Shown here in pieces: positions 1-8,553 of a stretch of DNA of 64,000 nucleotides (the stretch's first letter is position 1; each line of letters starts with the position of its first letter). Made by a program: the position numbers and the translations under genes. Origin of the DNA: Salinispora mooreana (lineage in GTDB: Bacteria > Actinomycetota > Actinomycetes > Mycobacteriales > Micromonosporaceae); the NCBI RefSeq assembly GCF_000379065.1, contig NZ_KB900614.1:1138107-1202106 (forward strand). The letters run 5' to 3'. The notes beneath the pieces were generated by a model that was not told the origin of the DNA, did not search any database, and was given only the letters and a program-made list of their open reading frames with translations.

Positions 1-178
1 CGGCGAGGATCTTCTCCAGGTTGGCCAACTTGCCGGCCTTCTTCTCCGCCAGCAGCTCATCCGCGCAGATGATGGCGACCCCGGCCGAGTCGTAGCCGCG
101 GTACTCCAGCCGTCGCAGCCCATCGAGCACAATGCCGAGCGCCGGACGCGCACCGGCGTAACCCACGATTCCACACAT
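1..178 (-). CDS. glmS: Glutamine-fructose-6-phosphate aminotransferase, N-terminal fragment (cut by window edge)
   Basis: The first 59 codons are present; the rest lies beyond base 1. The protein opens [20 protein letters not shown] and continues with [15 protein letters not shown], the glutaminase (class II, N-terminal nucleophile) domain of GlmS. Cys2, exposed after Met removal, is the catalytic nucleophile in this family. GlmS makes glucosamine-6-phosphate from fructose-6-phosphate and glutamine in the cytoplasm, the first step to UDP-GlcNAc for cell wall. GlmM, the next enzyme of the pathway, lies 1.4 kb away on the same strand, with a plus-strand aminotransferase gene between them. The start at 178 is fixed by the Met-Cys junction. 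Confidence 0.95.
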   Translation of the reverse strand, partial: MCGIVGYAGARPALGIVLDGLRRLEYRGYDSAGVAIICADELLAEKKAGKLANLEKILA

Positions 179-244
179 GGGTGGCAGCCTAACCCAGTTT
201 CACTCATCGGTGGTGCGCGAAAGGTGGGTAAACAAGCAGCTACT

Positions 245-272
245 TTGAGCGAATAGCGCAAGTGGTTACCTA
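245..272 (+). promoter_or_regulatory. Candidate sigma70-type promoter for the DapC-like aminotransferase gene
   Basis: TTGAGC (245-250), a 16-base spacer and TACCTA (267-272) resemble an actinobacterial housekeeping promoter. It lies in the divergent gap between glmS and the aminotransferase gene and would start transcription near 280. The spacer is one base short of ideal, so this is a weak call from sequence alone. Confidence 0.3.
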
Positions 273-340
273 GCGTCACGAACGACGATCGGTGACCGCA
301 GCGGATGGAACCGACACGGACAGTCCGTAGGCTGGCAGAC

Positions 341-1528
341 GTGACGACCACCCACGTCGATCCCCTGGTAGCCCGAATGCGCCCCTTCGGGACGACGATC
401 TTCGCCGAGATGTCCGCCCTCGCCAGCCGTACCGGGGCGGTCAATCTCGGGCAGGGCTTTCCGGATACTGACGGCCCGCCCGAGATGCTGACCGCGGCGG
501 CTGAGGCGCTGCGCGGCGGGCAGAACCAATACCCGCCCGGGCCCGGCCTCCCCCTGCTCCGCGCCGCCCTGGCCGCACACCAACAGCGGTTCTGGGGCCT
601 CGAGTACGACCCCGACGGCGAGATCGTGGTGACCGCGGGCGCCACCGAGGCGATCGCAGCGGCGATCCTGGGCCTTTGCGAGCCCGGCGACGAGGTGGTC
701 TGCTTCGAGCCCTACTACGACTCGTACGCCGCCTCGATCGCGCTGGCCGGCGCCCGCCGACGCCCGGTGACGTTGCGGCCCGGGGCAGCCGGCCGGTACG
801 TGATGGACCCGGACGAGCTGCGCGCCGCCTTCGGGCCCCGCACCCGGCTGGTGCTGCTGAACTCACCGCACAACCCCACCGGCAAGGTCTTCACCCCCGC
901 CGAACTGAGCCTGGTGGCCGAGCTGTGCCGCGAGTACGACGCGTACGCGGTCACCGACGAGGTCTACGAACACCTCGCCTTCACCGACGCCGCCACCGGC
1001 CACGTGCCCCTCGCCACGCTGCCCGGAATGCGGGCGCGAACGCTGCGGATCTCCTCGGCCGGCAAAACCTTCTCCTGCACCGGCTGGAAGGTCGGCTGGG
1101 CGAGTGGCCCGGCGTCGCTGGTGTCGGCGGTGCTGCGGGTCAAGCAGTTCCTCACCTTCGTCAACGCCGCGCCGTTGCAACCCGCGGTCGCGGTGGCCCT
1201 GGGCCTGGGCGAGCGCTACTTCACCGAGTTCCGGGCCGGGATGCAGGCCCGCCGGGACCAGCTCGTCGCCGGCCTCGCCGACGCCGGGTTCGGCGTCGGG
1301 CCACCGGAGGGCACCTACTTCGTCACCGCCGACGTGACACCGCTCGGCGCCCGGGACGGGGTGGAGTTCTGTCGCGCACTGCCGGAACGCTGTGGCGTGG
1401 TCGCGGTCCCGACCCAGGTCTTCTACGACGACTCGGAGGCCGGTCGGCGGCTGATCCGGTTCGCCTTCTGCAAGCGCCCGGAGGTGCTGGCTGAGGCCGT
1501 CACCCGGCTACGGCAGCTGGCCCGATGA
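341..1528 (+). CDS. dapC: PLP-dependent aminotransferase, DapC-like (N-succinyldiaminopimelate aminotransferase)
   Basis: A 395-residue fold-type I aminotransferase. The motif SSAGKTFSCTGWKVGWASG carries the Schiff-base lysine (about Lys242), and the segments NLGQGFPDTDGPPEM, NQYPPGPG, LNSPHNPTGKVF and TDEVYEHL are those of the mycobacterial DapC group. That enzyme transfers an amino group from glutamate to N-succinyl-2-amino-6-ketopimelate in lysine and diaminopimelate synthesis. Related class I/II enzymes act on methionine or kynurenine, so the exact substrate is inferred. The GTG at 341 gives an N-terminus (MTTTHVDPLVARMRPFGTTI) matching family length; an ATG at 305 in frame is the alternative. 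It is the only plus-strand gene in the first 6.4 kb and converges on glmM. Confidence 0.8.
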   Translation: MTTTHVDPLVARMRPFGTTIFAEMSALASRTGAVNLGQGFPDTDGPPEMLTAAAEALRGGQNQYPPGPGLPLLRAALAAHQQRFWGLEYDPDGEIVVTAGATEAIAAAILGLCEPGDEVVCFEPYYDSYAASIALAGARRRPVTLRPGAAGRYVMDPDELRAAFGPRTRLVLLNSPHNPTGKVFTPAELSLVAELCREYDAYAVTDEVYEHLAFTDAATGHVPLATLPGMRARTLRISSAGKTFSCTGWKVGWASGPASLVSAVLRVKQFLTFVNAAPLQPAVAVALGLGERYFTEFRAGMQARRDQLVAGLADAGFGVGPPEGTYFVTADVTPLGARDGVEFCRALPERCGVVAVPTQVFYDDSEAGRRLIRFAFCKRPEVLAEAVTRLRQLAR

Positions 1529-1533
1529 GCGGG

Positions 1534-2889
1534 TCAGCTGACCGGGCTGGCGGTGCGGACCTGCTCGGCGATCCGCTCGGCCACCGCACGCGCCGTCGCC
1601 TCGGTACCGGCCTCCACCATCACCCGGACCAGTGGCTCAGTGCCCGAGGGGCGCAGCAGGACCCGCCCGGCATCGCCCAGTTCGGCCTCGGCCCGCGCGA
1701 CCTCGGCCCGTACGGTCGGAGCCGCCGCCCCGACCGTACGGTCAGCGACCGGCACGTTGATCAGAACCTGAGGCAGCGGAGTAACCACGGCTGCCAGCTC
1801 GGCCAGGGACGTGCCGGTCCCCGCCATCCGGGACATCAGGTGCAGGCCGGTCAGCACGCCGTCGCCGGTGGTCGCGTGGGCGGGCATCACGATGTGCCCA
1901 CTCTGCTCGCCACCGAGCGCCAGGCCGGAGGCGCGCAGCTCCTCCAACACGTAGCGGTCACCGACCTTCGTCTCGACCAGCCGAATCCCCTCCCGCGACA
2001 TGGCTATCCGCAGGCCGAGGTTGCTCATCACGGTCGCCACCAGGGTGTCGGCGGTGAGCGTGCCGGCCTCCCGCATCGCCAGCGCGAGGATCGCCATCAC
2101 CTGATCGCCGTCCACCTCGACACCGTCGGCGGTGACCGCCACGCAACGGTCGGCGTCGCCGTCGTGGGCGATGCCGAGCTGCGCGCCGTGCTCGACGACG
2201 GCCTGCCGGAGCGCCGCCACGTGGTTGGAACCGCACTTGTCGTTGATGTTGAGGCCGTCGGGCTCCGCGTGGATCGCGACCACCTCGGCGCCGGCCTCCC
2301 GGTACGCCGCCGGGGCCACCTCGGCGGCGGCGCCGTTGGCACAGTCCACCACCACCTTGATCCCGTCCAACCGGTGCGGCACGGTGCCGACCAGGTGCTG
2401 CACATAGTGGTCGGCACCGTCGAGCAGGTCGTGGACCCGGCCGACACCCGCCCCGACCGGACGCTCCCAGACGGTCGTCGCGTTCGCCTCGACCGCCGCC
2501 TCGATCTTCATCTCGATCTCGTCCGGTAGCTTGTGCCCGCCCGCGGCGAAGAGCTTGATGCCGTTATCCGGCATGGGGTTGTGCGAGGCGGAGAGCATCA
2601 CCCCGATGTCGGCCTTGGCCTCCGCGGTGAGGAATGCCACCGCCGGGGTCGGCAGGACACCGACCCGTACGACGTTCGCACCGGCACTGGTCAGCCCGGC
2701 CACCACCGCGGCCTCCAGCATCTCGCCACTGGCCCGGGTGTCCCGGCCGACAACGGCCAACGGGGGGTGGCTCCGATCCGCCTCAGCGAGGGTGTGCGCG
2801 GCGGCGACCGCCACCGCGAGCCCCAACTCGGGCGTGAGATCCGCGTTCGCCCGTCCCCGTACCCCGTCCGTGCCGAACAACCGACCCAT
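1534..2889 (-). CDS. glmM: Phosphoglucosamine mutase
   Basis: A 451-residue alpha-D-phosphohexomutase interconverting glucosamine-6-phosphate and glucosamine-1-phosphate, the step after GlmS. The N-terminus [15 protein letters not shown] is diagnostic. [15 protein letters not shown] holds the phosphoserine (Ser102, the same number as in E. coli). The metal loop HDGDADRC, the sugar-binding GGEQSGHI and the phosphate-binding [13 protein letters not shown] are all present. The ATG at 2889 has GGAGG ten bases upstream; an in-frame TTG three codons earlier would abut that site and is rejected as start. The gene follows rpsI, but a strong terminator stands between them, so it is probably transcribed separately or by read-through. 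Confidence 0.96.
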   Translation of the reverse strand: MGRLFGTDGVRGRANADLTPELGLAVAVAAAHTLAEADRSHPPLAVVGRDTRASGEMLEAAVVAGLTSAGANVVRVGVLPTPAVAFLTAEAKADIGVMLSASHNPMPDNGIKLFAAGGHKLPDEIEMKIEAAVEANATTVWERPVGAGVGRVHDLLDGADHYVQHLVGTVPHRLDGIKVVVDCANGAAAEVAPAAYREAGAEVVAIHAEPDGLNINDKCGSNHVAALRQAVVEHGAQLGIAHDGDADRCVAVTADGVEVDGDQVMAILALAMREAGTLTADTLVATVMSNLGLRIAMSREGIRLVETKVGDRYVLEELRASGLALGGEQSGHIVMPAHATTGDGVLTGLHLMSRMAGTGTSLAELAAVVTPLPQVLINVPVADRTVGAAAPTVRAEVARAEAELGDAGRVLLRPSGTEPLVRVMVEAGTEATARAVAERIAEQVRTASPVS

Positions 2890-2923
2890 TCCCGCCAAAC
2901 CTCCGATACGACTACCGATGGTG

Positions 2924-2973
2924 AAAAACGGAACGGCCGGGCCACCTCCGTTCGCAGGAGGCGGCCCGGCCGT
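2924..2973 (-). terminator. Intrinsic terminator of the rplM-rpsI operon
   Basis: An 11-bp perfect stem (2933-2943 with 2963-2973) is extended by an inner CCTCC/GGAGG helix. In the minus-strand direction it is followed four bases later by TTTTT (2924-2928). It lies between rpsI and glmM. Of the GC hairpins in this window, it is the one with a clear U-tract. Confidence 0.85.
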
Positions 2974-3001
2974 CGTTAGAAGTACAACGAGCAGCTGATG
3001 G

Positions 3002-3466
3002 TCAGCGCTTCGAGTACTGAGGAGCCTTACGGGCCTTCTTGAGGCCGTACTTCTTGCTTTCCTTGACCCGCGCGTCCCGGGTCAGGAAGCCGGCCTTCTT
3101 GAGCGCCGGGCGGTCGTCCGGCTCGCTGGCGATCAGCGCGCGGGCGATAGCCAGCCGGAGCGCGCCGGCCTGACCGGTGGTGCCGCCGCCCCGCAGGTTC
3201 GCGATGACGTCGAACTCCTCCGCCTTCTCGGTGGTGACCAGCGGGTCCTTGATCAGCTGCTGGTGCACCTTGCTCGGGAAGTACGCCTCAAGGTCCCGGC
3301 CATTGCAGGTGATCTTGCCAGTGCCCGGGACGATACGGACCCGGACGATAGCCTCCTTGCGGCGACCCACGGTCTGGATCGGCCGGTCGCCAAGGGGCGC
3401 GCGGACGACGGGCGCCAGCGCCTCGGCGGCCTCGGGGGCGACCTCGGTGGCGATGATGTCGGTCAT
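3002..3466 (-). CDS. rpsI: 30S ribosomal protein S9
   Basis: A 154-residue S9. The conserved core runs from [19 protein letters not shown] through [13 protein letters not shown] to the basic C-terminus [17 protein letters not shown]; the final Ser-Lys-Arg reaches the P-site tRNA in known ribosomes. A short Ala/Glu-rich N-terminal extension (about 30 residues) is common in actinobacteria. ATG at 3466 is preceded by GAAGGAAG; an upstream in-frame start at 3490 would overlap rplM and lacks a better site. It is the second gene of rplM-rpsI, about 20 bases after rplM. Confidence 0.97.
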   Translation of the reverse strand: MTDIIATEVAPEAAEALAPVVRAPLGDRPIQTVGRRKEAIVRVRIVPGTGKITCNGRDLEAYFPSKVHQQLIKDPLVTTEKAEEFDVIANLRGGGTTGQAGALRLAIARALIASEPDDRPALKKAGFLTRDARVKESKKYGLKKARKAPQYSKR

Positions 3467-3486
3467 GCTGCTTCCTTCGCCCGCGC

Positions 3487-3930
3487 TCACTGCGCGATCT
3501 GCTTGATCTCGAACGGCACTGGCTGCTGCGCGCCGTGCGGGTGCTCGGCACCGGCGTAGACCTTCAGCTTCTTGATGAGCTTCCGGCCCAGCTTGTTGTG
3601 CGGGAGCATGCCCTTCACGGCCAGCTCAACGGCCCGCTCGGGGCGCTTGGTCAGCAGCTCGTCGTAACCAACCTGCTTGAGGCCGCCGGGGTAACCGGAG
3701 TGCCGGTAAGCGATCTTCTGCTGCCGCTTGTTGCCGGTCAGCGCGACCTTGCCGGCGTTCACGATGACGACGAAGTCGCCCGTGTCGACGTGCGGCGCGA
3801 AAGTCGGCTTGTGCTTGCCGCGCAGCAGCGTGGCGGCGTGGGTGGCCAAGCGGCCCAGCACGACATCAGAGGCGTCGATAACGTGCCACTGACGCTCGAT
3901 CTCACCCGGCTTCGGGCTGTACGTACGCAC
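3487..3930 (-). CDS. rplM: 50S ribosomal protein L13
   Basis: A 147-residue L13, full length for the family. It opens [20 protein letters not shown] and carries [20 protein letters not shown], a GDFVVIVNA strand, [15 protein letters not shown] sequence (here [11 protein letters not shown]) and [11 protein letters not shown]13 is an early 23S rRNA-binding assembly protein. The start is GTG with AAGGT six bases upstream. The gene heads the rplM-rpsI operon. Its usual neighbours truA and rplQ are displaced 31 kb to the right. Confidence 0.97.
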   Translation of the reverse strand: MRTYSPKPGEIERQWHVIDASDVVLGRLATHAATLLRGKHKPTFAPHVDTGDFVVIVNAGKVALTGNKRQQKIAYRHSGYPGGLKQVGYDELLTKRPERAVELAVKGMLPHNKLGRKLIKKLKVYAGAEHPHGAQQPVPFEIKQIAQ

Positions 3931-4076
3931 AGGTTTACCTTGTCTCGTCGTCGGTCTGGGGCCTGCGCGCCGGGGTGACCATGACTTTCAGGCCGAGCCA
4001 ACGCGCACGAACGACCAAGCGCACCTCAGACGGCACGCCCCTAGATGTCGCACAACAGCAGGTAACGATACCCAAC

Positions 4077-4115
4077 GCCGGGCCGGCCGGCAAAACGGGG
4101 TCCGGTTGGCCCGGC
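4077..4115. terminator. GC-rich hairpin downstream of narK
   Basis: GCCGGGCC (4077-4084) pairs with GGCCCGGC (4108-4115), with inner CCGG/CCGG pairing. It lies 59 bases past the narK stop and upstream of rplM. There is no U-tract on either strand, so termination is inferred from position only. Confidence 0.35.
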
Positions 4116-4173
4116 CGGCGGGGCCGGGACGGGCTGGTTTCCCGCCCACGGCACAGACCAATGATGACCGAAA

Positions 4174-5544
4174 TCACACCCGAGCCGAGGCCAGCCGCGC
4201 CCCCGGGCGTAGGTAGACCGCCCACGTCAGCACGGTCAGCACCAGGAAGAAAACGACATAGAACCACAGCGCGGGCTGAATGCTGCCGTACGCCGACTTC
4301 GCCCACGCGTAGCAGATGGGAACCAGGAAGCCGCCGAAGGCGCCGATCGCGGAGATGATCCCAAGGGCCCCGGCCGCCTGCCGGCGCATGGCGCGCATGG
4401 TCTCCGGCGAACCGCCGAGCTCCTCCCCCCGCACCTGGAAGATCCGAGAGATCATCCGGTACGTCGATCCGTTGCCGACCCCGGTGGCCACGAACAACAG
4501 CATGAACGCCAGGAAGAACAGCTCCAGCCAGCGCTCCCGCACCGACCACAGCGCCAGGTACGCACCGCCGGTCATCAACACGAAGCTGGCCACGGTGACC
4601 CGGGCGCCACCGATGGAGTCGGCGAGACGACCGCCGAAGGGTCGGCACAGGGAGCCCACCGCCGCACCGAGGAACGCCCAGGACAGCGCGATGTCGGGCC
4701 GGCCGAAGACCCCGTTGAGCAGCGTCGGGAAGGCCGCCGAGTAGCCGATGAACGAGCCGAACGTGCCGACGTACAGCAACGACATGATCCAGGTGTTCCG
4801 GTCTCGCAGCGAGGACCACACCGGCCCTACGTCCGCCTTGGCCTCGACCAGGTTGTCCATGAACAGGTAGGCACAGACCGCGGCGATCACCGCGAGCGGG
4901 AGGTACATCAGGCCGGCTCGGGCCAGCGCGAGGCCACCGCCGAGCACGATCACCTGCGGCACCAGGAACTGCACGACGGCGACCCCGATGTTGCCGCCCG
5001 CCGCGTTCAGCCCGAGTGCCCACCCCTTCTCCCGCTCCGGATAGAAGAACGAGATGTTCGCCATGCTGGAGGCGAAGTTTCCGCCGCCGAGGCCGGCCGT
5101 GGCGGCGATCAGCAGCAGCGGCACGAAGCCGATCTCCGGGTGCTGCACCGCCCAGGCCAACCCGGCAGCCGGGATGATCAGCAGCAGGGCGGAGACCACG
5201 GTCCAGTTCCGCCCGCCGAAGACCGGCACCGCGAAGGTGTAGGGCAGTCGCAGCAGCGCGCCGACGCCACTGGGCACGGCGGTCAGCCAGAGCGCCTGGC
5301 TGGTTGTCAGCGTCCAGCCGACATCATCCAGCCGGACCACCACGATGCTCCAGAGCAACCAGACGGAGAAGCCGATGTGCTCCGCGAAGATCGAATAGAT
5401 GAGATTGCGCCGGGCGACGCCCCGACCGACGGTCCGCCAGAAGTGATCGTCCTCCGGAGCCCAGCGGCCGATCCAGCGGCCCCGGCCGCGTTGCAGGTCG
5501 ACCTCCTCCGCCGTGGTCGTCGCGGGCACGCTCGTCGTCGTCAT
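4174..5544 (-). CDS. narK: Nitrate/nitrite transporter, NarK family (MFS)
   Basis: A 456-residue major-facilitator transporter with about 12 hydrophobic segments. The nitrate/nitrite-porter signature is visible as GLGGGNFASSMANISFFYP followed by KGWALGLNAAGGNIGVA, and a second Gly-rich segment lies near residues 290-310 (AFLGAAVGSLCRPFGGRLAD). These Gly-rich motifs and the Arg residues near them bind the anion in the known family. It sits in the cytoplasmic membrane and would bring in nitrate, and possibly export nitrite, for the assimilation genes 0.9 kb away on the other strand. The ATG at 5544 has GGAAGGAG upstream. Confidence 0.93.
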   Translation of the reverse strand: MTTTSVPATTTAEEVDLQRGRGRWIGRWAPEDDHFWRTVGRGVARRNLIYSIFAEHIGFSVWLLWSIVVVRLDDVGWTLTTSQALWLTAVPSGVGALLRLPYTFAVPVFGGRNWTVVSALLLIIPAAGLAWAVQHPEIGFVPLLLIAATAGLGGGNFASSMANISFFYPEREKGWALGLNAAGGNIGVAVVQFLVPQVIVLGGGLALARAGLMYLPLAVIAAVCAYLFMDNLVEAKADVGPVWSSLRDRNTWIMSLLYVGTFGSFIGYSAAFPTLLNGVFGRPDIALSWAFLGAAVGSLCRPFGGRLADSIGGARVTVASFVLMTGGAYLALWSVRERWLELFFLAFMLLFVATGVGNGSTYRMISRIFQVRGEELGGSPETMRAMRRQAAGALGIISAIGAFGGFLVPICYAWAKSAYGSIQPALWFYVVFFLVLTVLTWAVYLRPGARLASARV

Positions 5545-5743
5545 CAGGCGCTCCTTCCGGCCAGGCCGTCCTGGCCCGCCGGCCGCACCGGCTGGTCGGT
5601 GTCGAGCGGGCCCGGCTGGATCCTAGAAAGCCGGCGTTACCGCAGCGTTCGTCGCCGGATTCGGGGAGGCAACGGTGCTCGCACCGGGCTGCCCACCGAC
5701 CCGTGAGGAGCGCTGTCGGTCAGCGGGGCGATCGGCGGGTGAC

Positions 5744-6049
5744 TCAGAGCTGTTGCAGGATGCGCAGCGCGCGGCTGACCCGACGCATGACCTCGTGGTC
5801 GGCCACGTCCACCCACTCGGAGAACCACTGCTTCATCGGCGAGGAGAGCCGGTCCGGCATCACCACCCGCTCGCCCATCGACACCGCGAGGGGAGAGTCC
5901 CGCAGCAGCGCCGTCTCCACCACCTCCGCCACGATCACGATCGGCACGGCGGTGGAGTTGTAGACGTCGGAGCTGACGACCAGACCCAGCCGCTCCCGGG
6001 CCCCCGAGATCCGCCAGACCTCGCCCCTACGCAGCACGCGGACGGCCAC
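5744..6049 (-). CDS. MazF/PemK-family toxin (putative mRNA interferase)
   Basis: About 101 residues. The N-terminal RRGEVWRI is the start of the SH3-like CcdB/MazF/PemK fold, followed by LGLVVSSDVYN, a strand VPIVIVAEVVE and a C-terminal helix ending SRALRILQQL. Members usually cut mRNA. It lies downstream of, and overlapping, a small gene typical of cognate antitoxins, the normal type II order. The start is uncertain: GTG at 6049 is chosen, with GTG at 6037 and TTG at 6067 as alternatives; none has a good ribosome-binding site, which fits coupling to the upstream gene. RNase activity is inferred. Confidence 0.75.
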   Translation of the reverse strand: MAVRVLRRGEVWRISGARERLGLVVSSDVYNSTAVPIVIVAEVVETALLRDSPLAVSMGERVVMPDRLSSPMKQWFSEWVDVADHEVMRRVSRALRILQQL

Positions 6050-6284
6050 TGCGGAGCAGGTCGTCAACCAGCCCCACCTCGTGGGCGTCCGCGAGCGCGG
6101 CGGCTTCCCAGTCGAGACCGGCCCGACTGACCGCGTCGGCGTGGGCGGAGAAGACCGCCCGCAGCGTCTTCTCCCGAGCGGCCTGGTCCATCCAGGCGGA
6201 CAGGGAGAGCCCCTCGCGTCGGGCGAACCACCGGGCCTGCTCGATCGTCTCGTCGGCGAGCGACAGGGTCACCTTGGCAGTCAT
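6027..6284 (-). CDS. Antitoxin partner of the MazF/PemK-type toxin
   Basis: An 85-residue protein beginning MTAKVTLSLADETIEQARWF, a strand followed by a helix as in ribbon-helix-helix DNA-binding antitoxins. ARREGLSLSAWMDQAAREK would be the second helix. The C-terminal third (DWEAAALADAHEVGLVDDLL) is acidic and suited to cover a toxin. The gene ends inside the toxin gene, so the two are probably translationally coupled. Such antitoxins neutralise the toxin and repress their own promoter. The family is recognised by context and pattern, not by a named match. Confidence 0.72.
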   Translation of the reverse strand: MTAKVTLSLADETIEQARWFARREGLSLSAWMDQAAREKTLRAVFSAHADAVSRAGLDWEAAALADAHEVGLVDDLLRSGRPRAA

Positions 6285-6343
6285 GCCGGCAGCCTACCCA
6301 GGGGTGGGACCATCAGTCAGCCCGCCGAGATGGTGCGCCCGAC

Positions 6344-6381
6344 TTGACCGGACCGAAACACACGGGAACCGGGCCGGAAAC
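6344..6381 (+). promoter_or_regulatory. GlnR-box-like operator upstream of nasA
   Basis: Four 5-mers are spaced by exactly six bases: TTGAC (6344-6348), GAAAC (6355-6359), GAACC (6366-6370) and GAAAC (6377-6381). The actinobacterial GlnR consensus is gTnAc-n6-GaAAc-n6-GtnAC-n6-GAAAc with a 22-bp repeat. Both GAAAC half-sites match, the first TTGAC is close and the third is degenerate. GlnR activates nitrogen-assimilation genes in Streptomyces and mycobacteria, and the genes downstream are exactly those targets. The site ends 24 bases before the nasA ATG, so the promoter must be very close. Confidence 0.6.
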
Positions 6382-6405
6382 CCCCTACCGGCACGCTTCA
6401 CCGGC

Positions 6406-8553
6406 ATGACAGACGGTACGCGCCCCGCTACCGCATCCGAACAACCCGACCCCGAGGCCGCGACGCACTGCCCGTACTGTGCTCTCCAGTGTGGGATGAC
6501 CCTGCGCGAGACGGCCGGCGAGGTGGCCGTACTCCCCCGCTGGTTCCCCACCAACCAGGGCGGGCTCTGCCAGAAGGGCTGGACCGCCGCCGAGCTACTG
6601 GACCACCCGGATCGCCTCACCACCCCGCTGCTTCGCGACCCGGCCAGCGGCGAGCTGCGCCCGGCGAGCTGGGACGCGGCCCTGGACCGGATCGTCACAG
6701 GCATCCGCACCGTCCAGGCCGGCCACGGGCGGGACGCGGTCGCCGTCTTCGGCGGCGGTGGCCTCACCAACGAGAAGGCGTACGCGCTGGGCAAGTTCGC
6801 CCGGGTGGTGCTCCGGACCCGACACATCGACTACAACGGGCGGTTCTGCATGTCGTCGGCAGCGGCCGCCGGGATGCGTGCCTTCGGTGTCGACCGGGGT
6901 CTCCCCTTCCCCCTGTCCGACCTGGGCGCCGCCGACGCCCTGCTGCTGGTCGGCGCGAACCCGGCCGAGACGATGCCTCCACTGGTGCGCCGGCTGGCCG
7001 AGCAACGCCGCCGAGGGGGGCGGCTGATCGTGGTGGATCCGCGCGTCACCGCCACCGCCCGCCAGGCCGACCTGCACCTACAGCCGCTGCCCGGCACCGA
7101 CCTGGCGGTGGCCAACGCGCTGCTGCACATCGCGCTCGCCGAGGGGTTCGTTGACCACAGCTACGTCGCCGGACGCACCACCGGCTTCGACGACGTCCGC
7201 CGGGCGGTGGCGGAGTGGTGGCCAGCCCGCGCCGAGGCGCTCTCCGGGGTGTCGGTGGCCGATCTGGAGACGACCGCACGTGCGCTTGGCGGCGCCCGGC
7301 GGGCGATCGTCCTCACCGCCCGCGGTGCCGAGCAACACGCCAAGGGAGTCGACACCGTCACCGGGTACGTGAACCTGGCGCTCGCCCTCGGCCTGCCCGG
7401 TCGCCCCGGCTCCGGTTACGGCTGCCTGACCGGGCAGGGCAACGGCCAGGGCGGCCGGGAACACGGCCAGAAGGCCGACCAGCTTCCCGGCTACCGGCGC
7501 ATCGACAACCCCGCCGACCGCGAGCACGTCGCCGCGGTCTGGGGTGTACCAGCGGAGGACCTACCGGGGCCCGGGGTACCCGCGTACCGGTTGCTGGACT
7601 CGCTCGGCACCCCGGACGGGCCGAAGGCGCTGCTGGTATTCGGCTCCAACCCGGTGGTCTCCGCGCCCCGGGCGGCCCGGATCGAGGGCCGCCTGCACGA
7701 CCTCGACCTGCTGGTGGTCGTCGACTTCCTGCGCTCCGAGACGGCTGCCCTCGCCGACGTGGTGCTGCCAACCGCGCAGTGGGCCGAGGAGGACGGCACC
7801 ATGACCAACCTGGAGGGACGGGTCCTGCGTCGGCGGGCGCTCCGCACACCACCGCCCGGCGTCCGCACCGACCTGGAACTCCTCGCCGCCCTCGCCGCGG
7901 CGCTGGAGCATGGCCCCGAACGCCCTGCCCACCGGGACCGAGGGCCCGCCCTCTCGCCCGAGCCACAGGTGGTGTTCGAGGAGCTCCGAGCGGCCTCGGC
8001 CGGCGGGCTCGCCGACTACGCCGGGATCAGCTGGGAGCGGATCGACGCGCAGGAGGGGGCGTTCTGGCCCTGCCCGGAGATCGACGGGCCGGACACCCCC
8101 CGACTCTTCGCCGACCGGTTCCCCACCCCCGACGGACGCGCCCGATTCCACCCCGTGCAGCACCGACCCGCCGCGGAGCAGGTGTGCGCCGCCTACCCGC
8201 TGCACTTCACCACCGGACGGGTGCTCGCCCAGTACCAGTCGGGAACTCAGACCCGCCGGGTGCCCGCGCTGCACCGGGCCGCGCCAGCGGCCTTCGTCGA
8301 ACTGCATCCGGACGTGGCCGGCCGGCTGGGCGTGACCGATGGCGAGCCGGTCCGGGTGCGCTCCCGCCGGGGCGAGCTGGTCGCGCCGGCCCGGCTCAGC
8401 CCGGCGATTCGGCCGGACACCGTCTTCGCCCCGTTCCACTGGGGCGGCACCGCCCGCGCCAACACGGTCACCAACGACGCCGTTGACCCGATCTCCGGAA
8501 TGCCGGAATTCAAGATCTGTGCGGTCCGAGTGGAGAAGGTGGCGGCGACATGA
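6406..8553 (+). CDS. nasA: Assimilatory nitrate reductase, catalytic molybdopterin subunit
   Basis: A 715-residue Mo-bisMGD oxidoreductase. Cys22, Cys25, Cys29 and Cys55 (THCPYCALQCGM ... GGLCQKGW) form the N-terminal [4Fe-4S] site. Cys148 in NGRFCMSSA is the expected Mo ligand of the Nas/Nap type. TGQGNGQGGREHGQKADQLPGY and the C-terminal molydopterin-dinucleotide domain (LHFTTGRVLAQYQSGTQTR) are characteristic. It reduces nitrate to nitrite in the cytoplasm. No BFD or FAD domain is fused to it; the next gene supplies these. ATG 6406 lies just after the GlnR-like box and gives a normal N-terminus. The longer reading frame from 6274 would translate through the operator and is rejected. Confidence 0.93.
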   Translation: MTDGTRPATASEQPDPEAATHCPYCALQCGMTLRETAGEVAVLPRWFPTNQGGLCQKGWTAAELLDHPDRLTTPLLRDPASGELRPASWDAALDRIVTGIRTVQAGHGRDAVAVFGGGGLTNEKAYALGKFARVVLRTRHIDYNGRFCMSSAAAAGMRAFGVDRGLPFPLSDLGAADALLLVGANPAETMPPLVRRLAEQRRRGGRLIVVDPRVTATARQADLHLQPLPGTDLAVANALLHIALAEGFVDHSYVAGRTTGFDDVRRAVAEWWPARAEALSGVSVADLETTARALGGARRAIVLTARGAEQHAKGVDTVTGYVNLALALGLPGRPGSGYGCLTGQGNGQGGREHGQKADQLPGYRRIDNPADREHVAAVWGVPAEDLPGPGVPAYRLLDSLGTPDGPKALLVFGSNPVVSAPRAARIEGRLHDLDLLVVVDFLRSETAALADVVLPTAQWAEEDGTMTNLEGRVLRRRALRTPPPGVRTDLELLAALAAALEHGPERPAHRDRGPALSPEPQVVFEELRAASAGGLADYAGISWERIDAQEGAFWPCPEIDGPDTPRLFADRFPTPDGRARFHPVQHRPAAEQVCAAYPLHFTTGRVLAQYQSGTQTRRVPALHRAAPAAFVELHPDVAGRLGVTDGEPVRVRSRRGELVAPARLSPAIRPDTVFAPFHWGGTARANTVTNDAVDPISGMPEFKICAVRVEKVAAT

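Noticed and set aside
1525..2529. 334-codon plus-strand frame that begins at the end of dapC
   Set aside because: Antisense to glmM; composition typical of a shadow.
4061..4072. GGTAACGATACC small inverted repeat upstream of rplM
   Set aside because: Only 4-bp arms; no promoter in phase with it.
5545..5743. Possible GlnR half-site (GTAAC) upstream of narK
   Set aside because: Only one half-site fits; no GAAAC partner at six bases.
6274..6405. N-terminal extension of nasA (44 more codons)
   Set aside because: It would translate the GlnR-like operator, and has no family similarity.
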